DNA of 64,000 bases, from the NCBI RefSeq assembly GCF_000423225.1, contig NZ_KE383992.1:188971-252970 (forward strand), in the 5' to 3' direction. Shown in pieces: positions 8,792 to 19,238 of this stretch (within the stretch, counting starts at the first letter, position 1; each line of letters opens with the position of its first letter). Origin of the DNA: Kaistia adipata DSM 17808 (GTDB taxonomy: Bacteria; Pseudomonadota; Alphaproteobacteria; Rhizobiales; Kaistiaceae). The notes beneath the pieces were generated by a model that was not told the DNA's origin, made no database searches, and was given only the letters and a program-made list of their open reading frames with translations. A program made the position numbers and the translations under genes.

Positions 8792-9643
8792 TCAGTCGCG
8801 CGGCTCGACGATGCCGGCGCGGAAGGCCGCGGCGGGATAGACGCCGAGGATCCGCAGTTCTGCCGAGAAGAAGGCGAGCTCCTCGAGCGCATGCGCGAGG
8901 CCCGCATCCTGCGGATGCCCCTCGACGTCGACATAGAACTGCGTCGCCGAGAAGCGGCCGTCGAGCTGGTAGCTCTCGAGCTTGGTCATGTTGATGCCGT
9001 TGGTGGCGAAGCCGCCGAGCGCCTTGTAGAGCGCCGCCGGAATGTTGCGCACCCGGAAGACGAAGGTCGTGACCACCGGCCCGGCGCCATGCGCGGCCGG
9101 CTGCGGCTCGCGCGACAGGATGACGAAGCGCGTGGTGTTGTGGGCGGCGTCCTCGACATTCTCGGCAAGGATGTCGAGCCCGTAGATCTCGGCGGCGAAG
9201 CGCGGCGCGAGCGCGGCCCGCGTCAGGTCGCCCGATTCGGAGATGATGCGCGCGGCGCCCGCCGTGTCGCCGGCGACGATCGCCCGATAGCCATGCTCGC
9301 GCATGATGCGGCGGCACTGGCCGAGCGCGTGGACATGGCTCTCCACCGTCTTGATCGACTGCAGCGTCGCGCCCTTCAGCGCCATCAGCTGGAAGCGAAT
9401 CGGCAGGAAGTACTCGCCGATGATGTTGAGGCCGGAATCCGGCAGCAGGTGATGGATGTCGGCGACGCGGCCCGCGAGCGAATTCTCGATCGGGATCATG
9501 GCGAGGTCGACCTCGCCGCGCGCCATGGCCTGGAAGCAATCCTCGAAGGTCGGGGCCGGGACGGCCTCGTACTCGGGATAGACGTCGGCGCAGGCGATGT
9601 GGGAATTGGCGCCAGGTTCGCCCTGGAACACGATCTTCTTCAT
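8792..9643 (-). CDS. pheA: Prephenate dehydratase
   Basis: This enzyme converts prephenate to phenylpyruvate in phenylalanine biosynthesis. The 283-residue protein is the monofunctional form without a chorismate mutase domain. It has the catalytic stretch with NTTRF near residue 180 and a C-terminal ACT domain (VVTTFVFRVRNIPAALYKAL) for feedback control. The ACT ligand motif reads ESYQL instead of the ESRP seen in enterics, as is usual in alphaproteobacteria. It follows kdsB with a 33-base gap on the same strand and is probably cotranscribed. Confidence 0.95.
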   Translation of the reverse strand: MKKIVFQGEPGANSHIACADVYPEYEAVPAPTFEDCFQAMARGEVDLAMIPIENSLAGRVADIHHLLPDSGLNIIGEYFLPIRFQLMALKGATLQSIKTVESHVHALGQCRRIMREHGYRAIVAGDTAGAARIISESGDLTRAALAPRFAAEIYGLDILAENVEDAAHNTTRFVILSREPQPAAHGAGPVVTTFVFRVRNIPAALYKALGGFATNGINMTKLESYQLDGRFSATQFYVDVEGHPQDAGLAHALEELAFFSAELRILGVYPAAAFRAGIVEPRD

Positions 9644-9676
9644 GGGGCTGAGACTTCTGTTCAGGTTCGCCGCCGG

Positions 9677-10432
9677 TCAGCCGGCGTGACGCGGGGCGGC
9701 GAGCAGACTGCGCGCCCTTTCAAGGTCGGCGGGAGTATCGACACCGAGCGGCACGGCGTCAACGAGCGCGACGTCGATTCGCATGCCGGCTTCCAGCGCG
9801 CGCAACTGCTCGAGCTTCTCGCGCTGCTCCAGGGCCGAGGGCGGCAGGGCGACATAGCGGTCGAGAGCGGCGCGGCGATAGGCGTAGAGCCCGATATGGT
9901 GCAGCAGCGGCCCTGGTCCCCAGGGCGCGGTGGCGCGGGTGAAATAGAGGGCGCGCAGCCGGTCCGCCGCGAGCGGCGTGCCGACCACCTTGACGACGTT
10001 CTCGTTGGTGCGGTCCTCGTCGCGATCGATCACCGCCGCGATGGTCGCGATGTCGACGGCGGGATCGGCGAGCGGCGCGAAGCAGGCGGCGACCGAGGCC
10101 GGCTCGATCGTCGGCAGGTCGCCCTGCACGTTGACGATGACGTCGTAGCGGCCGGCCGAATCGAGCAGCCGCACCGCCTCGTGGATGCGCGACGAGCCAT
10201 TGGCATGGTCGGCGCGCGTCATCACCGCCTCGCCGCCGGCGCCGCGAACGGCCTCCGCGATGGCGGCATCATCCGTCGCCACAACCACCGGTCCGATCCG
10301 CGCCTCGGTCGCGCGCCGCCAGACATGCACGATCATCGGCACGCCGTTGATGCCAGCAAGCGGCTTGCCCGGCAGCCGCGTCGCGGCCATGCGGGCGGGG
10401 ATAAGGACGAGGGCCTCGGCGGCAGAACTCAT
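9677..10432 (-). CDS. kdsB: 3-deoxy-manno-octulosonate cytidylyltransferase
   Basis: KdsB activates Kdo as CMP-Kdo for lipopolysaccharide core synthesis, which shows that the organism makes Kdo-containing LPS. The 251-residue product starts [25 protein letters not shown] with the nucleotide-binding loop and includes [11 protein letters not shown] and [10 protein letters not shown], all family hallmarks. The ATG at 10432 is preceded by AAGGA and is preferred over an in-frame start 45 bases upstream. Pairing of kdsB and pheA in one operon is known in several rhizobia. Confidence 0.95.
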   Translation of the reverse strand: MSSAAEALVLIPARMAATRLPGKPLAGINGVPMIVHVWRRATEARIGPVVVATDDAAIAEAVRGAGGEAVMTRADHANGSSRIHEAVRLLDSAGRYDVIVNVQGDLPTIEPASVAACFAPLADPAVDIATIAAVIDRDEDRTNENVVKVVGTPLAADRLRALYFTRATAPWGPGPLLHHIGLYAYRRAALDRYVALPPSALEQREKLEQLRALEAGMRIDVALVDAVPLGVDTPADLERARSLLAAPRHAG

Positions 10433-10615
10433 CGGATTTTCCTTGATTTCACCACCATGACGACATGACGGTGTCAAAACGTCTCAATCAGCAGACGTTC
10501 ATACGTATTGCGCCCCACACTGGAAAGCTTGTAGTTTCCGCGCCACATGAGGGGGGCATGGCGCCGCGGGGCAGCCGGTCCCATAGCCTAATTGAATCGC
10601 CTGGGGCCAAGACCG

Positions 10616-11368
10616 ATGGATTCATTCGAACTTAACAAGATTCTCGGCGCGGTCTTGTTCACGCTCCTGGTCGTGATGTCGCTGAGCATCTTCGCCGGCG
10701 AGATCTATGCTCCGGCGGTGCCGGAGAAGCCGGGCTTCATCATCGAGGTGGCCGAGGCGCCGGCCGGTGGCGAAGGCGGTGCCGCCGCCGCCGCGGAGAC
10801 GCCGATCGCCGTCCTGCTCGCCAGCGCCAAGGTCGATGCCGGCGAGGCCGTCGCCAAGAAGTGCGCCGCCTGCCACAATTTCGTCGAGGGCGCCGGCTCG
10901 AAGGTCGGTCCGGACCTCTACAACATCATCGACCGTCCGATCGGCTCGGCCGAAGGCTTCAAGTATTCCGGCGTGATGCAGACCGCGCATGCCGACGGCA
11001 AGAAGTGGACCTACGAGCACCTCTACACCTTCCTGAAGAACCCGAAGACCGACATGCCGGGCACGGCCATGGGCTTCGCCGGTATCTCGAAGTCCGAGGA
11101 TCGCGCCAACCTGATCGCCTATCTGCGCACGCTGTCGCACAGCCCGGTTCCGCTGCCCGCACCGGAGGCCGCCGCGCCCGCCGAGGCCGCACCCGCCGCC
11201 GGCGAGGCCCCCGCCGCTCCGGCTGCCGAGGCAGCTCCGGCTCCCGCAGCACCCGAGGCGGCTCCGGCGCCCGCCGCGACCGAGGCCGCTCCCGCTGCCC
11301 CCGAGGCGCCCGCCGCTCCGGCGACGCCGGCTCCGGAAGCCCCGGCCCAGCAGCCCGCTACGCCCTGA
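10616..11368 (+). CDS. cycM: Membrane-anchored cytochrome c (CycM/c552 type)
   Basis: CycM-type cytochromes pass electrons from the bc1 complex to the aa3 oxidase on the periplasmic side. The 250-residue product begins MDSFELNKILGAVLFTLLVV, an uncleaved N-terminal anchor. It then has the haem site CAACH at 83-87 and the distal ligand in GTAMGFAG (Met152). After about residue 178 the protein is an alanine-proline-glutamate tail of about 70 residues (repeats of the kind APEAAPAPAA), longer than in familiar CycM proteins and probably disordered. The start is set by the conserved MDSFELNKI. A strong terminator follows. Confidence 0.94.
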   Translation: MDSFELNKILGAVLFTLLVVMSLSIFAGEIYAPAVPEKPGFIIEVAEAPAGGEGGAAAAAETPIAVLLASAKVDAGEAVAKKCAACHNFVEGAGSKVGPDLYNIIDRPIGSAEGFKYSGVMQTAHADGKKWTYEHLYTFLKNPKTDMPGTAMGFAGISKSEDRANLIAYLRTLSHSPVPLPAPEAAAPAEAAPAAGEAPAAPAAEAAPAPAAPEAAPAPAATEAAPAAPEAPAAPATPAPEAPAQQPATP

Positions 11369-11393
11369 GCCGCGCAAAACTGCGACAATTCAG

Positions 11394-11424
11394 AAAGGCC
11401 GGAGATCATTCTCCGGCCTTTTTT
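11394..11424 (+). terminator. Intrinsic terminator after cycM
   Basis: The stem AAAGGCCGGAGA / TCTCCGGCCTTT encloses a four-base loop and is followed by a run of six thymines. It begins 26 bases after the cycM stop codon and insulates cycM from the downstream peptide transporter operon. Confidence 0.92.
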
Positions 11425-11516
11425 CGTTGCGATGTCGGTTGCCGCGGATCACGCGGGAGTTGCCCTGCGTGCAATCCGCCTTAGTAATGTGAATTCCCAG
11501 CCGGAGAATCGCGTCC

Positions 11517-13400
11517 ATGAAGCTCGCCGCCGCCGCCCTGCTCAGCCTGTCGCTCGCGCTCGCCGCCGCGACCGACGCGATGGCGAGCGAGCCGACGACG
11601 GCCCCCGACGCGGCACCGTGGCGGCACGCCACCTCGCTGATCGGCGAGCCGAAATACCCGGACGGCTTCAAGCACTACGACTATGTGAACCCCGATGCGC
11701 CGAAGGGCGGCACGCTGAACAGCGCCGCCGTCGGCACCTTCGACAGCCTCAATCCCTATATCGTGCAGGGCACCCCGGCCTCGGGCTTCGCGGCATTCGG
11801 CGGCGGCCTGCTCTACGGCACGCTGATGGAGCAGGCGACGGAGCAGGCCGGCACGAATTACGGCCTCATCGCCGAGGCGATCAGCTATCCGGAGGACTTC
11901 GCCTGGGTGAAGTTCCGGCTGAACCCCGCCGCGCGCTGGCATGACGGCAAGCCGATCACGCCGGAGGATGTGCTCTGGTCGTTCGAGACGCTGAAGGCGC
12001 AGAGCCCGATGTACAACAAGTACTACGCCAACGTCGCCAAGGCCGAGGCGACGGGCGAGCGCGAGGTGACCTTCACCTTCGACAAGCCGGGCAATCGCGA
12101 ACTGCCGAACATCATGGGCGACCTCGCCGTGCTGCCGAAGCACTGGTGGGAAGGCACCGATGCGAGCGGCAAGAAGCGCGACATCTCGAAATCGACGCTC
12201 GAGATTCCGCTCGGCTCCGGTCCCTACAAGGTCGAATCGATCAGCCCCGGCCGCCAGATCATCTGGTCACGCGTGCCCGACTATTGGGCCAAGGACCTGC
12301 CGACCCAGGTCGGCCGGCACAATTTCGATCGCATCAAGGTCGACTACTACCGCGATCCGAACTCGGCCTGGGAAGCCTTCAAGAAGGGCGGCCTCGACGA
12401 CTACCGGCTGGAGAACCGCATCGGCCGCTGGATGACGGAGTATGATTTCGACGCCGTGAAGAGCGGCAAGGTCATCCAGCACTCCTTCCCCTATGCCGCC
12501 GCCGGCCGCATGCAGGGCTATGTGCTCAACCAGCGCCGCGACAAGTTCAGGGATCCGCGCGTCCGCGAGGCGCTGAACTATGTCTTCGACTTCGAGACGA
12601 TGAACCGCACGCTGTTCTTCGACAAGTACAAGCGCATCCAGAGCTACTACGCCGGCATCGACCTCGCCTCCAGCGGCCTGCCCGAGGGCAAGGAACTGGA
12701 AATCCTCGAGACCGTGCGCGACCAGGTGCCGCCCGAGGTGTTCACCGAGGAATTCAAGCTGCCCGTCAACGGCAACCCGCAGGCGTTCCGCGACAACCTC
12801 CGCAAGGCGCTGGCGCTGATGCAGGAAGCCGGATGGGAGCTGAAGGGCAACAAGCTGGTGAACGCCAAGACCGGCGAGCCCTTCACCATGGAGTTCCTGG
12901 AGAGCGACCCCTCCTTCGAGCGCGTCGTCGCCCCCTATATCCAGAACCTGAAGCGCATCGGCATCGACGCGCGACTGCGTGTCGTCGATACGGCGCAATA
13001 TGTGGCGCGCGTGAACGATTTCGACTTCGACGTCGTCTCGACGGTGATCGCCCAGTCGCAGTCGCCCGGCAACGAGCAGCGCGAGATGTGGGGATCGGCC
13101 GCGGCCGACACGCCCGGCAGCCGCAACCTGATGGGCATCAAGAATCCGGCCGTCGACACGCTGATCGACCGCGTGGTGTTCGCTGGGGATCGCGAGGAAC
13201 TGGTCGCCGCTACCCACGCGCTCGACCGGGTACTGCTGTGGAACTACTACGTCGTGCCGCAATGGTTCAGCGACACGATCAACGTCGCCTACTGGAACAA
13301 GTTCGGCATTCCCGAGAAGCAGCCCGAATATGTCGGCATCGACACCGAATCCTGGTGGGTCGAACCGGCGAAGGAAAAGGCCCTGGGGGCCAAGCCTTGA
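11517..13400 (+). CDS. yejA: Peptide ABC transporter binding protein, YejA-like (Sec)
   Basis: This is an SBP family 5 protein that captures oligopeptides in the periplasm. The 627-residue product has a Sec signal peptide (hydrophobic residues 4-20, likely cleavage after AMA near residue 24). It then has the YejA-like mature start KHYDYVNPDAPKGGTLN and later FGSA-type and RDPRVREALNYVFDFE segments typical of the family. YejABEF imports microcin C-like peptides in enterics and in rhizobia affects antimicrobial peptide sensitivity. The gene opens a five-gene transport operon and its TGA overlaps the start of the second binding protein. Confidence 0.92.
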   Translation: MKLAAAALLSLSLALAAATDAMASEPTTAPDAAPWRHATSLIGEPKYPDGFKHYDYVNPDAPKGGTLNSAAVGTFDSLNPYIVQGTPASGFAAFGGGLLYGTLMEQATEQAGTNYGLIAEAISYPEDFAWVKFRLNPAARWHDGKPITPEDVLWSFETLKAQSPMYNKYYANVAKAEATGEREVTFTFDKPGNRELPNIMGDLAVLPKHWWEGTDASGKKRDISKSTLEIPLGSGPYKVESISPGRQIIWSRVPDYWAKDLPTQVGRHNFDRIKVDYYRDPNSAWEAFKKGGLDDYRLENRIGRWMTEYDFDAVKSGKVIQHSFPYAAAGRMQGYVLNQRRDKFRDPRVREALNYVFDFETMNRTLFFDKYKRIQSYYAGIDLASSGLPEGKELEILETVRDQVPPEVFTEEFKLPVNGNPQAFRDNLRKALALMQEAGWELKGNKLVNAKTGEPFTMEFLESDPSFERVVAPYIQNLKRIGIDARLRVVDTAQYVARVNDFDFDVVSTVIAQSQSPGNEQREMWGSAAADTPGSRNLMGIKNPAVDTLIDRVVFAGDREELVAATHALDRVLLWNYYVVPQWFSDTINVAYWNKFGIPEKQPEYVGIDTESWWVEPAKEKALGAKP

Positions 13401-15310
13401 GCGGCGCGGCTACCCGCTCGCCCCATTGCCTGGTCCTGACGCGTCGCGCCCTGATGAAGGGTGCGGCGGCGGGTGCGATGCTGCCGCTGGTCGGGACGGG
13501 TCCTTCAGCGATGGCTGCCGAAGAGACCGGCGGCGACGAGCCGCGCCATGGGCTCTCGGTGTTCGGCGACCTCAAATACGGTCCGGATTTCAAGCATTTC
13601 GCCTATCTGAACCCGGCCGCGCCGAAGGGCGGCAGCTTCGTCTTCTCGGCACCAAGCTGGTACTACAACCAGAACGCCTACACCTTCAACACGCTGAACG
13701 GGTTCACCTTCCGCGGCGACGCGCCGCCGCGCATCGAGCTGACTTTCAGCACGCTGATGACAGGCGCGGCGGACGAGCCGGATTCGGTCTACGGCCTCGT
13801 CGCCGAAACCGTCACCGTGTCGGAAGACGGCAACCGCTATCGCTTCCAGCTCCGGCCTTCGGCGCTCTTCCACGACGGCTCGCAACTCACCGCCGAGGAC
13901 GTCGTCTTCTCCTTCGAGACCCTGAAGGAAAAGGGCCATCCGGACATCTCGCAGCCGCTGCGGGACATGACCTCCGTCGTCGCGGACGGGCCGCACGCCG
14001 TCACCGTGACCTATTCCGGCAAGCAGAACCGCAAGGTGCCGCTCCTCGTGGCCGCGTCGCTGCCGATCTTCTCCAAGGCCTATTACGCCGGCCGCGATTT
14101 CGAAGCCTCGACGCTCGAACCACCGCTCGGCTCCGGCCCCTACAAGGTCGGCCACGTCAACGCCGGCCGTTCGATCGAATATGAGCGCGTCGAGGACTAC
14201 TGGGCCAAGGACCTGCCGGTCGCGGTCGGCACCGCCAATTTCGACCGCATCCGCGTCGAGTTCTACCAGGACGACGACGTGCAGTTTCAGGCCTTCGCCA
14301 AGGGCGAGCTCACCTTCCGCGAGGAAGTCTCCTCCAAGATGTGGGCGACGGCCTACGACTTCCCCGCCGCGCGCGACGGCCGGGTGATCAAGCCCTCCTT
14401 CGCGGCCGAGCGGCGGCCGGACATGTATGGCTGGTTCTTCAACCTGCGCCGCGCCAAGTTCGCCGATCCGCGCACCCGCCAGGCGATCGGCATGGCGCTC
14501 GACTATCCCTGGACCAACAAGAACCTGTTCTTCGGCCTCTATGTGCGCGCGACCTCGTTCTTCCAGTTCTCCGATTTCGCCGCGAGTGGCCTTCCCGCCG
14601 CCGACGAGCTGGCGCTGCTCGAGCCCTATCGCGACCAGCTTCCCGCAGAGGCGTTCGGCGAAGCGGTGATGCCGCCGGAGGCCGATGGCAGCGGTCGCGA
14701 CCGCAAGCTGCTGCGCCAGGCGACGACGCTGCTCGCCGAAGCGGGCTGGCAGCGCCAGGGCAACGACCTGGTCAATGCGGGCGGCGAGCGGCTGACGATC
14801 GAGTTCCTGATCCAGTCGCAGGCCTTCGAGCGCGTGCTGTCGCCGCTGATCGCCAATCTGAAGGCGATCGGCATCAACGCCTCGATGCGGCTGGTCGACG
14901 CCGCGCAGTACCAGAGCCGCAAGAACGACTTCGACTACGACATCATGGCCTCGCGCATCATGTTCGACGCGACGCCGCTCGACGGCATCGAGCAGATCTT
15001 CGGCTCGGCCGCGGCCGATATTCCGAGCGGCTCCAACCTCGCCGGCCTGAAGAACCCCGTCGTCGACGCGCTGATCGCCAGGGCCGCCAATGTGCAGAGC
15101 CGGGCCGAGCTGGTCACGGTCATGCGCAGCCTCGACCGCGTGCTCCGATCCCTTCATATCTGGTTTCCGGCCTGGCTTTCCGAGGCGCACCGCGTCGCGG
15201 TCTGGGACAAGTTCGGCTGGCCGGAGACCAAACCTGACTACGGCTTCGCGCCGGAAATGACCTGGTGGCAGGACGCCGCGCGCGCCGCCGCCATCGGCAA
15301 GGCCGGCTAG
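13397..15310 (+). CDS. Second YejA-like binding protein, Tat-exported
   Basis: This 637-residue SBP family 5 protein is a diverged paralogue of the preceding gene, sharing [17 protein letters not shown] near the mature N-terminus. It starts with a TTG that overlaps the upstream stop codon in a TTGA. Its leader contains a twin-arginine motif, TRRALMKG, followed by a hydrophobic stretch and AMA, so it probably leaves through the Tat system, unlike its Sec-type neighbour. A downstream ATG at 13453 would lose the two arginines and is therefore rejected. The two binding proteins presumably share one membrane complex with different substrate ranges. Confidence 0.9.
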   Translation: MSGAATRSPHCLVLTRRALMKGAAAGAMLPLVGTGPSAMAAEETGGDEPRHGLSVFGDLKYGPDFKHFAYLNPAAPKGGSFVFSAPSWYYNQNAYTFNTLNGFTFRGDAPPRIELTFSTLMTGAADEPDSVYGLVAETVTVSEDGNRYRFQLRPSALFHDGSQLTAEDVVFSFETLKEKGHPDISQPLRDMTSVVADGPHAVTVTYSGKQNRKVPLLVAASLPIFSKAYYAGRDFEASTLEPPLGSGPYKVGHVNAGRSIEYERVEDYWAKDLPVAVGTANFDRIRVEFYQDDDVQFQAFAKGELTFREEVSSKMWATAYDFPAARDGRVIKPSFAAERRPDMYGWFFNLRRAKFADPRTRQAIGMALDYPWTNKNLFFGLYVRATSFFQFSDFAASGLPAADELALLEPYRDQLPAEAFGEAVMPPEADGSGRDRKLLRQATTLLAEAGWQRQGNDLVNAGGERLTIEFLIQSQAFERVLSPLIANLKAIGINASMRLVDAAQYQSRKNDFDYDIMASRIMFDATPLDGIEQIFGSAAADIPSGSNLAGLKNPVVDALIARAANVQSRAELVTVMRSLDRVLRSLHIWFPAWLSEAHRVAVWDKFGWPETKPDYGFAPEMTWWQDAARAAAIGKAG

Positions 15311-15318
15311 GGAAAGAG

Positions 15319-16431
15319 ATGGCAGCCTATATCCTCCGACGCATCCTGCTGATGATCCCGACGATCTTCGGCATCATGGCGATCAGCTTCATCATCGTGC
15401 AGTTCGCGCCCGGCGGGCCCGTCGAGCGCGTCATCGCCCAGTTGCAGGGCAACGACGTCTCCGCGACCAGCCGCATCGGCGGCGGTGGCGGCGCCGATGC
15501 CGGCATGGGCGGCACCGACCGAACACTCGGAAGTGCTCCGGTCTCGTCGAAATATCGCGGCGCGCAGGGGCTCGACCCGGAGTTCATCGCCAAGCTCGAA
15601 AAGCAGTTCGGCTTCGACAAGCCGCCGCTCGAGCGCTTCGGCCTGATGCTCTGGAACTACATGCGCTTCGATTTCGGCCAGAGCTATTTCCGCGACATCA
15701 GCGTCATCGAGCTGATCAAGGAGAAGATGCCGGTCTCGATCTCGCTCGGGCTCTGGATGACGCTGATCTCCTACGGAATCTCGATTCCGCTCGGCGTCGC
15801 CAAGGCCGTGCGCGACGGCGCCCGCTTCGACATCTGGACTTCGGCGGTAATCGTGGTCGGCTACGCGATCCCCGGCTTCCTGTTCGCCATCCTGCTGGTC
15901 GTCCTGTTCGCCGGCGGCAGCTTCTTCGACTGGTTCCCCTTGCGCGGGCTGACCTCCGACAATTTCTCCAGCCTGTCGCTCGGCGGCAAGATCGTCGACT
16001 ATTTCTGGCACATCGCTCTGCCGATCACCGCCATGTCACTCTCGGCCTTCGCGACGACGACGCTTCTGACCAAGAACTCGTTCCTCGACGAGATCCGCAA
16101 GCAATACGTCGTCACGGCGAGGGCGAAGGGCCTGTCGGAGCGCAAGGTGCTCTATGGCCACGTGTTCCGCAACGCGATGCTGATCGTCATCGCCGGCTTC
16201 CCCGGCGCCTTCATCTCGGCCTTCTTCGCCGGCTCGCTGTTGATCGAAACGATCTTCTCGCTCGACGGGCTCGGCCTGCTCGGCTTCGAATCCGTCGTCG
16301 GCCGCGACTATCCGGTCGTGTTCGCGACGCTGTTCATCTTCTCGCTGATGGGCCTCGTGATCGGCCTGCTCTCCGACCTGACCTACACCTGGATCGATCC
16401 GCGCATCGATTTCGAACGGCGGGATGTCTGA
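15319..16431 (+). CDS. yejB: Peptide ABC transporter permease YejB
   Basis: YejB forms one half of the inner-membrane channel. The 370-residue protein starts [20 protein letters not shown], the classic DppB-like first helix. It has a glycine-rich insertion near residues 52-72 and the EAA loop [21 protein letters not shown] near residue 265 that contacts the ATPase. Six membrane segments can be traced. The ATG at 15319 is 9 bases after the preceding stop with GGAAAGAG as ribosome site. It overlaps yejE by 8 bases. Confidence 0.94.
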   Translation: MAAYILRRILLMIPTIFGIMAISFIIVQFAPGGPVERVIAQLQGNDVSATSRIGGGGGADAGMGGTDRTLGSAPVSSKYRGAQGLDPEFIAKLEKQFGFDKPPLERFGLMLWNYMRFDFGQSYFRDISVIELIKEKMPVSISLGLWMTLISYGISIPLGVAKAVRDGARFDIWTSAVIVVGYAIPGFLFAILLVVLFAGGSFFDWFPLRGLTSDNFSSLSLGGKIVDYFWHIALPITAMSLSAFATTTLLTKNSFLDEIRKQYVVTARAKGLSERKVLYGHVFRNAMLIVIAGFPGAFISAFFAGSLLIETIFSLDGLGLLGFESVVGRDYPVVFATLFIFSLMGLVIGLLSDLTYTWIDPRIDFERRDV

Positions 16432-17572
16432 CGTGACCGATATCGCAGCCCACGCCCCCACCGTCGAGCCGCGCCGCCCCTGGCTCTCGCCGCTGAACCT
16501 GCGCCGCTGGCGAAATTTCCGCGCCCACAAGCGCGGTTACTGGTCGCTCTGGATCTTCCTGGCGCTGTTCGCCCTGACGCTCGGCTCCAACTTCATCGCC
16601 AATGACCGGCCGCTGGTCGCCTCCTACAAGGGCGAATTGCTGCTGCCGGTCTTCAACGACTATCCGGAAGAGAAGTTCGGCGGCTTCCTCGCGACCACCA
16701 ATTTCCGCGACCCCTTCATCCAGGAAGAGATCAACGCCAATGGCTGGATGATCTGGCCGCCGATCCGCTACTCGTTCGATACGGTCAACAACGAGATGGC
16801 GACGCCGGCGCCGGCGCCGCCTTGGTGGATGATCCCGAAGGAGGAGCGCTGCCGCGCCTATCCGCTCGGCGACGAAGACCCGAACTGCACGCTCGGCAAT
16901 TTCAACTGGATGGGCACCGACGACCAGGGCCGCGACGTGGTCGCGCGCCTGCTGTACGGCGTGCGCCTCTCGGTCCTCTTTGGCCTGGTGCTGACCATCG
17001 TCTCCTCGGCGGTCGGCATCCTCGCCGGCGCCGTTCAGGGCTATTTCGGCGGCTGGCTCGACCTGATCTTCCAGCGCTTCATCGACATCTGGACCTCGCT
17101 GCCCGAGCTCTACATCCTGCTGATCATGGCCTCGATCCTGGTGCCGAGCTTCTGGGTGCTGCTCGGCATCCTGCTGCTCTTCTCCTGGGTCCGGCTGGTC
17201 GGCCTGGTGCGCGCCGAATTCCTCAGGGCCCGAAACTTCGAATATGTGCGCGCGGCGCGGGCGCTCGGCGTCAGGAACCGCACCATCATCGTCCGCCACG
17301 TGCTGCCCAACGCCATGGTGGCGACGCTAACCTTCCTGCCCTTCATCCTGAACGGCTCGATCACGACGCTGACCTCGCTCGATTTCCTCGGCTTCGGCCT
17401 GCCGCCCGGCTCGCCGTCGCTCGGCGAACTCCTGGCGCAGGGCAAGAACAACCTCCAGGCACCCTGGCTGGGCCTGACCGGCTTCGTCGTCATCTCGGTG
17501 ATCCTGAGCCTGCTCGTCTTCATCGGCGAGGCGGTGCGCGACGCCTTCGACCCCAGAAAGACGTTCGGCTGA
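16424..17572 (+). CDS. yejE: Peptide ABC transporter permease YejE
   Basis: YejE is the second channel subunit. The 382-residue product has a short cytoplasmic N-terminus, a first helix at about 40-58 and a large periplasmic loop (about 60-165) characteristic of YejE/OppC. It then has the five-helix core with the ATPase-contacting loop [23 protein letters not shown] near residue 285. It overlaps yejB at its start and is followed after one base by the ATPase gene, so the complex is encoded in fixed stoichiometric order. Confidence 0.94.
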   Translation: MSDVTDIAAHAPTVEPRRPWLSPLNLRRWRNFRAHKRGYWSLWIFLALFALTLGSNFIANDRPLVASYKGELLLPVFNDYPEEKFGGFLATTNFRDPFIQEEINANGWMIWPPIRYSFDTVNNEMATPAPAPPWWMIPKEERCRAYPLGDEDPNCTLGNFNWMGTDDQGRDVVARLLYGVRLSVLFGLVLTIVSSAVGILAGAVQGYFGGWLDLIFQRFIDIWTSLPELYILLIMASILVPSFWVLLGILLLFSWVRLVGLVRAEFLRARNFEYVRAARALGVRNRTIIVRHVLPNAMVATLTFLPFILNGSITTLTSLDFLGFGLPPGSPSLGELLAQGKNNLQAPWLGLTGFVVISVILSLLVFIGEAVRDAFDPRKTFG

Positions 17573-17573
17573 C

Positions 17574-19238
17574 ATGACGGACCAGACTGAGACCATGACC
17601 GCCGAACCGACCGCGAAGCCGCTGCTCGCCGTCGACGACCTGTCCGTCCACTTCCTGCAGGGCGAGAACCGCACCGTCGCCGTCGACCGGATCTCGTTTT
17701 CCGTCGGGCGCGGCGAGACCGTCGCCCTCGTCGGCGAATCCGGCTCGGGCAAGTCGGTCACGGCGCTCTCCGTGCTGAAGCTCCTGCCCTACCCCTCGGC
17801 CGAGCACCCGACCGGCCGAATCCTGCTCGACGGCAAGGACCTGCTGAAGGTCAGCGACCGCGAACTGCGCAAGGTGCGCGGCAACGACGTGACGATGATC
17901 TTCCAGGAGCCGATGAGCTCGCTCAATCCGCTGCACACGATCGAGCAGCAGATCGGCGAGATCCTGAAGATCCATCGCGGCCTCTCCGGCAAGGCGGCCG
18001 AGAAGCGCATCCTCGAGCTGCTCGCCGAAGTCGGCATCCGCGACGCGGAGAAGCGCCTCACCGCCTATCCGCACCAGCTTTCCGGCGGCCAGCGCCAGCG
18101 CGTCATGATCGCCATGGCGCTCGCCAACGAGCCGGACCTCTTGATCGCCGACGAGCCGACCACGGCGCTCGATGTCACCGTGCAGGCGCAGATCCTGAAG
18201 CTCCTGAAGGAGATCCAGCAGCGCACCGGCATGGCGATGCTGTTCATCACCCACGACCTCGGCATCGTGCGCAAGATCGCCGACCGGGTCTGCGTGATGA
18301 CCAAGGGCAAGATCGTCGAGCAGGGTCCGACCAAGGCCATCTTCGACCACCCGCAGCACAGCTACACCAGGCACCTGCTCGCCGCCGAGCCGAAGGGCGC
18401 GCCGCCGCCGGCCGACGAGACGGCGCCCGTCATCGTCAAGACCGAGGACCTCAAGGTCTGGTTCCCGATCAAGCGCGGGCTGATGCGCCGGACCGTCGAC
18501 CACGTCAAGGCGGTGGACGGCATCGACGTCGCCGTGCGGCGCGGGCAGACGCTCGGCGTCGTCGGCGAATCCGGCTCCGGCAAGACGACGCTTGGCCTCG
18601 CCATCATGCGCCTGATCGGCTCCAAGGGAGCGATCGACTTCAAGGGCGAGCGCATCGACGGCCGCGGCTTCCAGGCGATGCGGCCGCTGCGCCGCCACAT
18701 GCAGATCGTCTTCCAGGATCCGTTCGGCTCGCTGAGCCCGCGCATGTCGGTCGGCGAGATCATCGCCGAGGGCCTGCGCGTGCACGAGCCGCAGCTTTCC
18801 TTCGCCGAACGCGAGAAGCGCGTCGCGCAGGGGCTCGAGGAAGTCGGCCTCGACCCGGCGACGCGGCACCGCTATCCGCACGAATTCTCCGGCGGCCAGC
18901 GCCAGCGCATCGCGATCGCCCGCGCCATGGTGCTGCAGCCGCAATTCGTCATGCTCGACGAACCGACCTCGGCGCTCGACATGTCGGTGCAGGCGCAGGT
19001 GGTCGACCTCCTGCGCGACCTGCAGCAGCGGCACGGCCTCGCCTACCTCTTCATCAGCCACGATCTAAAGGTCGTTCGCGCGCTCGCCAACGAGGTGATC
19101 GTCATGCGCGGCGGCAAGGTGGTCGAGCGCGGCACGTCCGAAAAGATCTTCACGGCGCCGGAGACCGACTACACCCGCGCCCTCATCGCAGCCGCCTTCT
19201 CGATCGAGACGGCCCCCGAAGGTATCGTTTCGCAATGA
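17574..19238 (+). CDS. yejF: Peptide ABC transporter ATPase, fused tandem domains
   Basis: This 554-residue protein contains two complete ABC ATPase domains, as in YejF and GsiA. The first has Walker A GESGSGKS at 54-61 and the second GESGSGKT at 331-338. Each has its own signature (LSGGQRQR and FSGGQRQR) and Walker B ([12 protein letters not shown] and [11 protein letters not shown]). The C-terminal oligopeptide-transporter extension follows each domain. The ATG is 1 base after the yejE stop. The 3' end overlaps the next gene in an ATGA. Confidence 0.95.
   Translation: MTDQTETMTAEPTAKPLLAVDDLSVHFLQGENRTVAVDRISFSVGRGETVALVGESGSGKSVTALSVLKLLPYPSAEHPTGRILLDGKDLLKVSDRELRKVRGNDVTMIFQEPMSSLNPLHTIEQQIGEILKIHRGLSGKAAEKRILELLAEVGIRDAEKRLTAYPHQLSGGQRQRVMIAMALANEPDLLIADEPTTALDVTVQAQILKLLKEIQQRTGMAMLFITHDLGIVRKIADRVCVMTKGKIVEQGPTKAIFDHPQHSYTRHLLAAEPKGAPPPADETAPVIVKTEDLKVWFPIKRGLMRRTVDHVKAVDGIDVAVRRGQTLGVVGESGSGKTTLGLAIMRLIGSKGAIDFKGERIDGRGFQAMRPLRRHMQIVFQDPFGSLSPRMSVGEIIAEGLRVHEPQLSFAEREKRVAQGLEEVGLDPATRHRYPHEFSGGQRQRIAIARAMVLQPQFVMLDEPTSALDMSVQAQVVDLLRDLQQRHGLAYLFISHDLKVVRALANEVIVMRGGKVVERGTSEKIFTAPETDYTRALIAAAFSIETAPEGIVSQ

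Noticed and set aside
7440-9539. Open frame of 699 codons on the - strand across nudC and pheA
   Set aside because: It is an off-frame reading of pheA and an antisense reading of nudC; both real genes have clear motifs.
6230-10468. Very long open frame of over 1400 codons on the + strand
   Set aside because: It lies opposite dnaX, pheA and kdsB and has the arginine- and histidine-rich composition of a high-GC shadow frame, with no domain similarity.
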